A stretch of DNA of 64,000 bases from Mycolicibacterium celeriflavum (GTDB lineage Bacteria > Actinomycetota > Actinomycetes > Mycobacteriales > Mycobacteriaceae). The stretch is from the NCBI RefSeq assembly GCF_010731795.1, contig NZ_AP022591.1, positions 2,666,001 to 2,730,000 on the forward strand, read 5' to 3'. Shown here piece after piece: positions 62,838-64,000 of the stretch. The notes under the pieces were generated by a model. That model was not told the DNA's origin. It made no database searches and was given only the letters and a program-made list of their open reading frames with translations. Numbering within the stretch: position 1 is the stretch's first letter; the number at the start of each line of letters is the position of its first letter. The position numbers were made by a program, and so were the translations under genes.

Positions 62838-64000
62838 GTGACTCTCTCTCCTGCGGGCTGCGCCGACGTCGCATCGGGAAGGAGGCGCTGTGTCAGCCGC
62901 TCGAACTCATCACCCCAGCCGGAGTTGTCGGTACGCGCCAGCCCGCCCAGCTCGACGGTTACCGTACCCGGACGTGCGGGGCTGATCCGAATCCAGACGC
63001 GGCGCCGGCGCACCACCAGCGACACGAGCAGGCCGGCCATCATGGTCAGCGCGAACACCAGCACCCACACCTGGGCCGGGTCGTGGGACACCTGCACGTT
63101 GATGAACGGCACGGCGCCGTCGAACCGCACCACGGTGCCGTCGTCGAGGCGCGTCGACTCCCCCGCCCCGAGGTTGACCCGGGCCTTCTTGGTCAGCCGG
63201 CCCTGTTCGATCAGCCGCGGGTCGAGCGTGAACAGCGACTGCGGCCGGCCGGTGTCCAGGCCGGTGTCGCCGCGGTAGATGTCGACGGCGACGGCGGGGT
63301 CGTTGAGCGCGGGGAAGCTCGACGACAGCAGCGTGCCGTGCAGCTGTTCGGTCGGCGCGAACAGGCCCTGGATGGCGAGCTGGTTGTCGCGGCGTTCGTC
63401 GGCGTCGGGATAGGTGCCGCCGGGTGGATCGAACCGGTGCACGCCCGACGACAGCAGCGTCATCTGGTCGTCCGGGCGCCACTGCAGCGTCTGGGTGCGC
63501 GTCTGCCCGTCGGGAAAGGTCACGGTGAAGGTCGGTGCGTAACCGTGGCCCTGCAGATAGATCCGGTCGCCGCCGACCCGCAGAGGATGGTTGACCTTCA
63601 GGTGGTAGGGCCGCCAGGTACCGGAATCGAGGTCGGTGCCCGCTTGGTACTCGATATCGGCGGCGAACGACGTCGCCTGCCCCGTCAGCAGATAATCGGC
63701 TTGGAAGTCGTTGACCCGCAGGCAGATCGGATGCAGAGATGTGCCGTCGACGGTGTTGCCCGCGCGGAACGAGTCGAACGCCGCGGGTGACGCCGAGCAG
63801 AATCCCGGTCCGCCGTCGGCTATCACGATGACGTTGCCCTCGTAGCCGAACAACTTGCCGGCCGCCACCGCCACGAGCAGGCCGAGCAGCGAGAAGTGGA
63901 AGACGATATTGCCGAACTCCCGCAGATAGCCCTTCTCCGCGGAGATCTCGGTGATGTCGTCGTCGCGGCGAGTAGCCGTGCGCCACCCGCGCAGCCGCTC
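62834..64000 (-). CDS. resB: ResB-type cytochrome c biogenesis protein (5' end beyond window)
   Basis: 389 residues of the C-terminal part are visible, open through base 64000. A TM segment (FHFSLLGLLVAVAAG) is followed by a large extracytoplasmic beta-rich region (GKLFGYEGNVIVI, YLQGHGYAPTFTV), a last TM helix (VWVLVFALTMMAGLLVSLVV) and a short cytoplasmic tail. It is the partner of CcsA. Full-length proteins are about 530 aa, so the start lies to the right of the window. Confidence 0.93.
   Translation of the reverse strand, partial: ERLRGWRTATRRDDDITEISAEKGYLREFGNIVFHFSLLGLLVAVAAGKLFGYEGNVIVIADGGPGFCSASPAAFDSFRAGNTVDGTSLHPICLRVNDFQADYLLTGQATSFAADIEYQAGTDLDSGTWRPYHLKVNHPLRVGGDRIYLQGHGYAPTFTVTFPDGQTRTQTLQWRPDDQMTLLSSGVHRFDPPGGTYPDADERRDNQLAIQGLFAPTEQLHGTLLSSSFPALNDPAVAVDIYRGDTGLDTGRPQSLFTLDPRLIEQGRLTKKARVNLGAGESTRLDDGTVVRFDGAVPFINVQVSHDPAQVWVLVFALTMMAGLLVSLVVRRRRVWIRISPARPGTVTVELGGLARTDNSGWGDEFERLTQRLLPDATSAQPAGERVT

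Overview
The window is high-GC actinobacterial DNA and reads as the chromosome of a Mycobacterium, probably a fast-growing Mycolicibacterium-type species. The reasons are a complete mce lipid-import operon, many FadD ligases, menaquinone genes on a conserved backbone, a CcsA/ResB cytochrome c maturation pair, a Ddn-type F420 enzyme and dense ATGA stop/start overlaps. Read from right to left, the backbone order (resB, ccsA, ParA-like, small membrane protein, DUF4229, menA, mtnP, epimerase, GT2, TIGR04282, membrane protein, menE, DUF3349/pitA, glyoxalase, SDR, menB, fadD8, amidohydrolase, menC) matches my memory of the M. tuberculosis Rv0528-Rv0553 region. No search was run to confirm this.

0-6 kb: two TetR/MpaB-type (DUF2236) units face each other around a FadH-like dienoyl-CoA reductase, followed by menC. 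6-11 kb: TspO, then an amidohydrolase - YhgE/Pip membrane protein - acyl-CoA ligase operon. 11-25 kb: an accessory block lying between the amidohydrolase and fadD8. It holds a YCII protein, two secreted proteins and an eleven-gene mce operon (yrbEA, yrbEB, mceA-F, an Mce-associated protein and two secreted proteins), next to a broken TetR gene.

25-37 kb: fadD8 with a KstR-like operator, an ECF42-type sigma factor, a HAD protein, a Ddn-like enzyme, menB, an SDR, a ligase and a glyoxalase. Then comes a leftward pitA block with a Pho-box-like site, two DUF3349 paralogues flanking pitA, and menE. 37-45 kb: a truncated PPOX gene, a polytopic membrane protein, a b561-molybdopterin fusion with an internal twin-arginine motif, a methyltransferase/glycosyltransferase operon and a two-component system. 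A 1.07-kb IS481-like element sits exactly at the stop codons of two convergent genes (44943-46015).

46-50 kb: a leftward operon of nitronate monooxygenase, hydrolase, epimerase and MTA phosphorylase, then menA. 51-60 kb: an accessory block with a DUF1214/TetR pair, a sulfotransferase, a ClpC-N-domain-only protein with a small HTH partner, and a six-gene MoxR/DUF58/VWA operon. 60-64 kb: DUF4229, a 53-aa membrane protein, a ParA-like ATPase, CcsA and the 3' part of ResB, which runs off the window.

Functionally the region joins menaquinone synthesis (menA, B, C, E; no menD here) and cytochrome c maturation with lipid or sterol uptake and activation (Mce, FadD, KstR-like site) and phosphate transport. 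No tRNA, rRNA or CRISPR array was seen.
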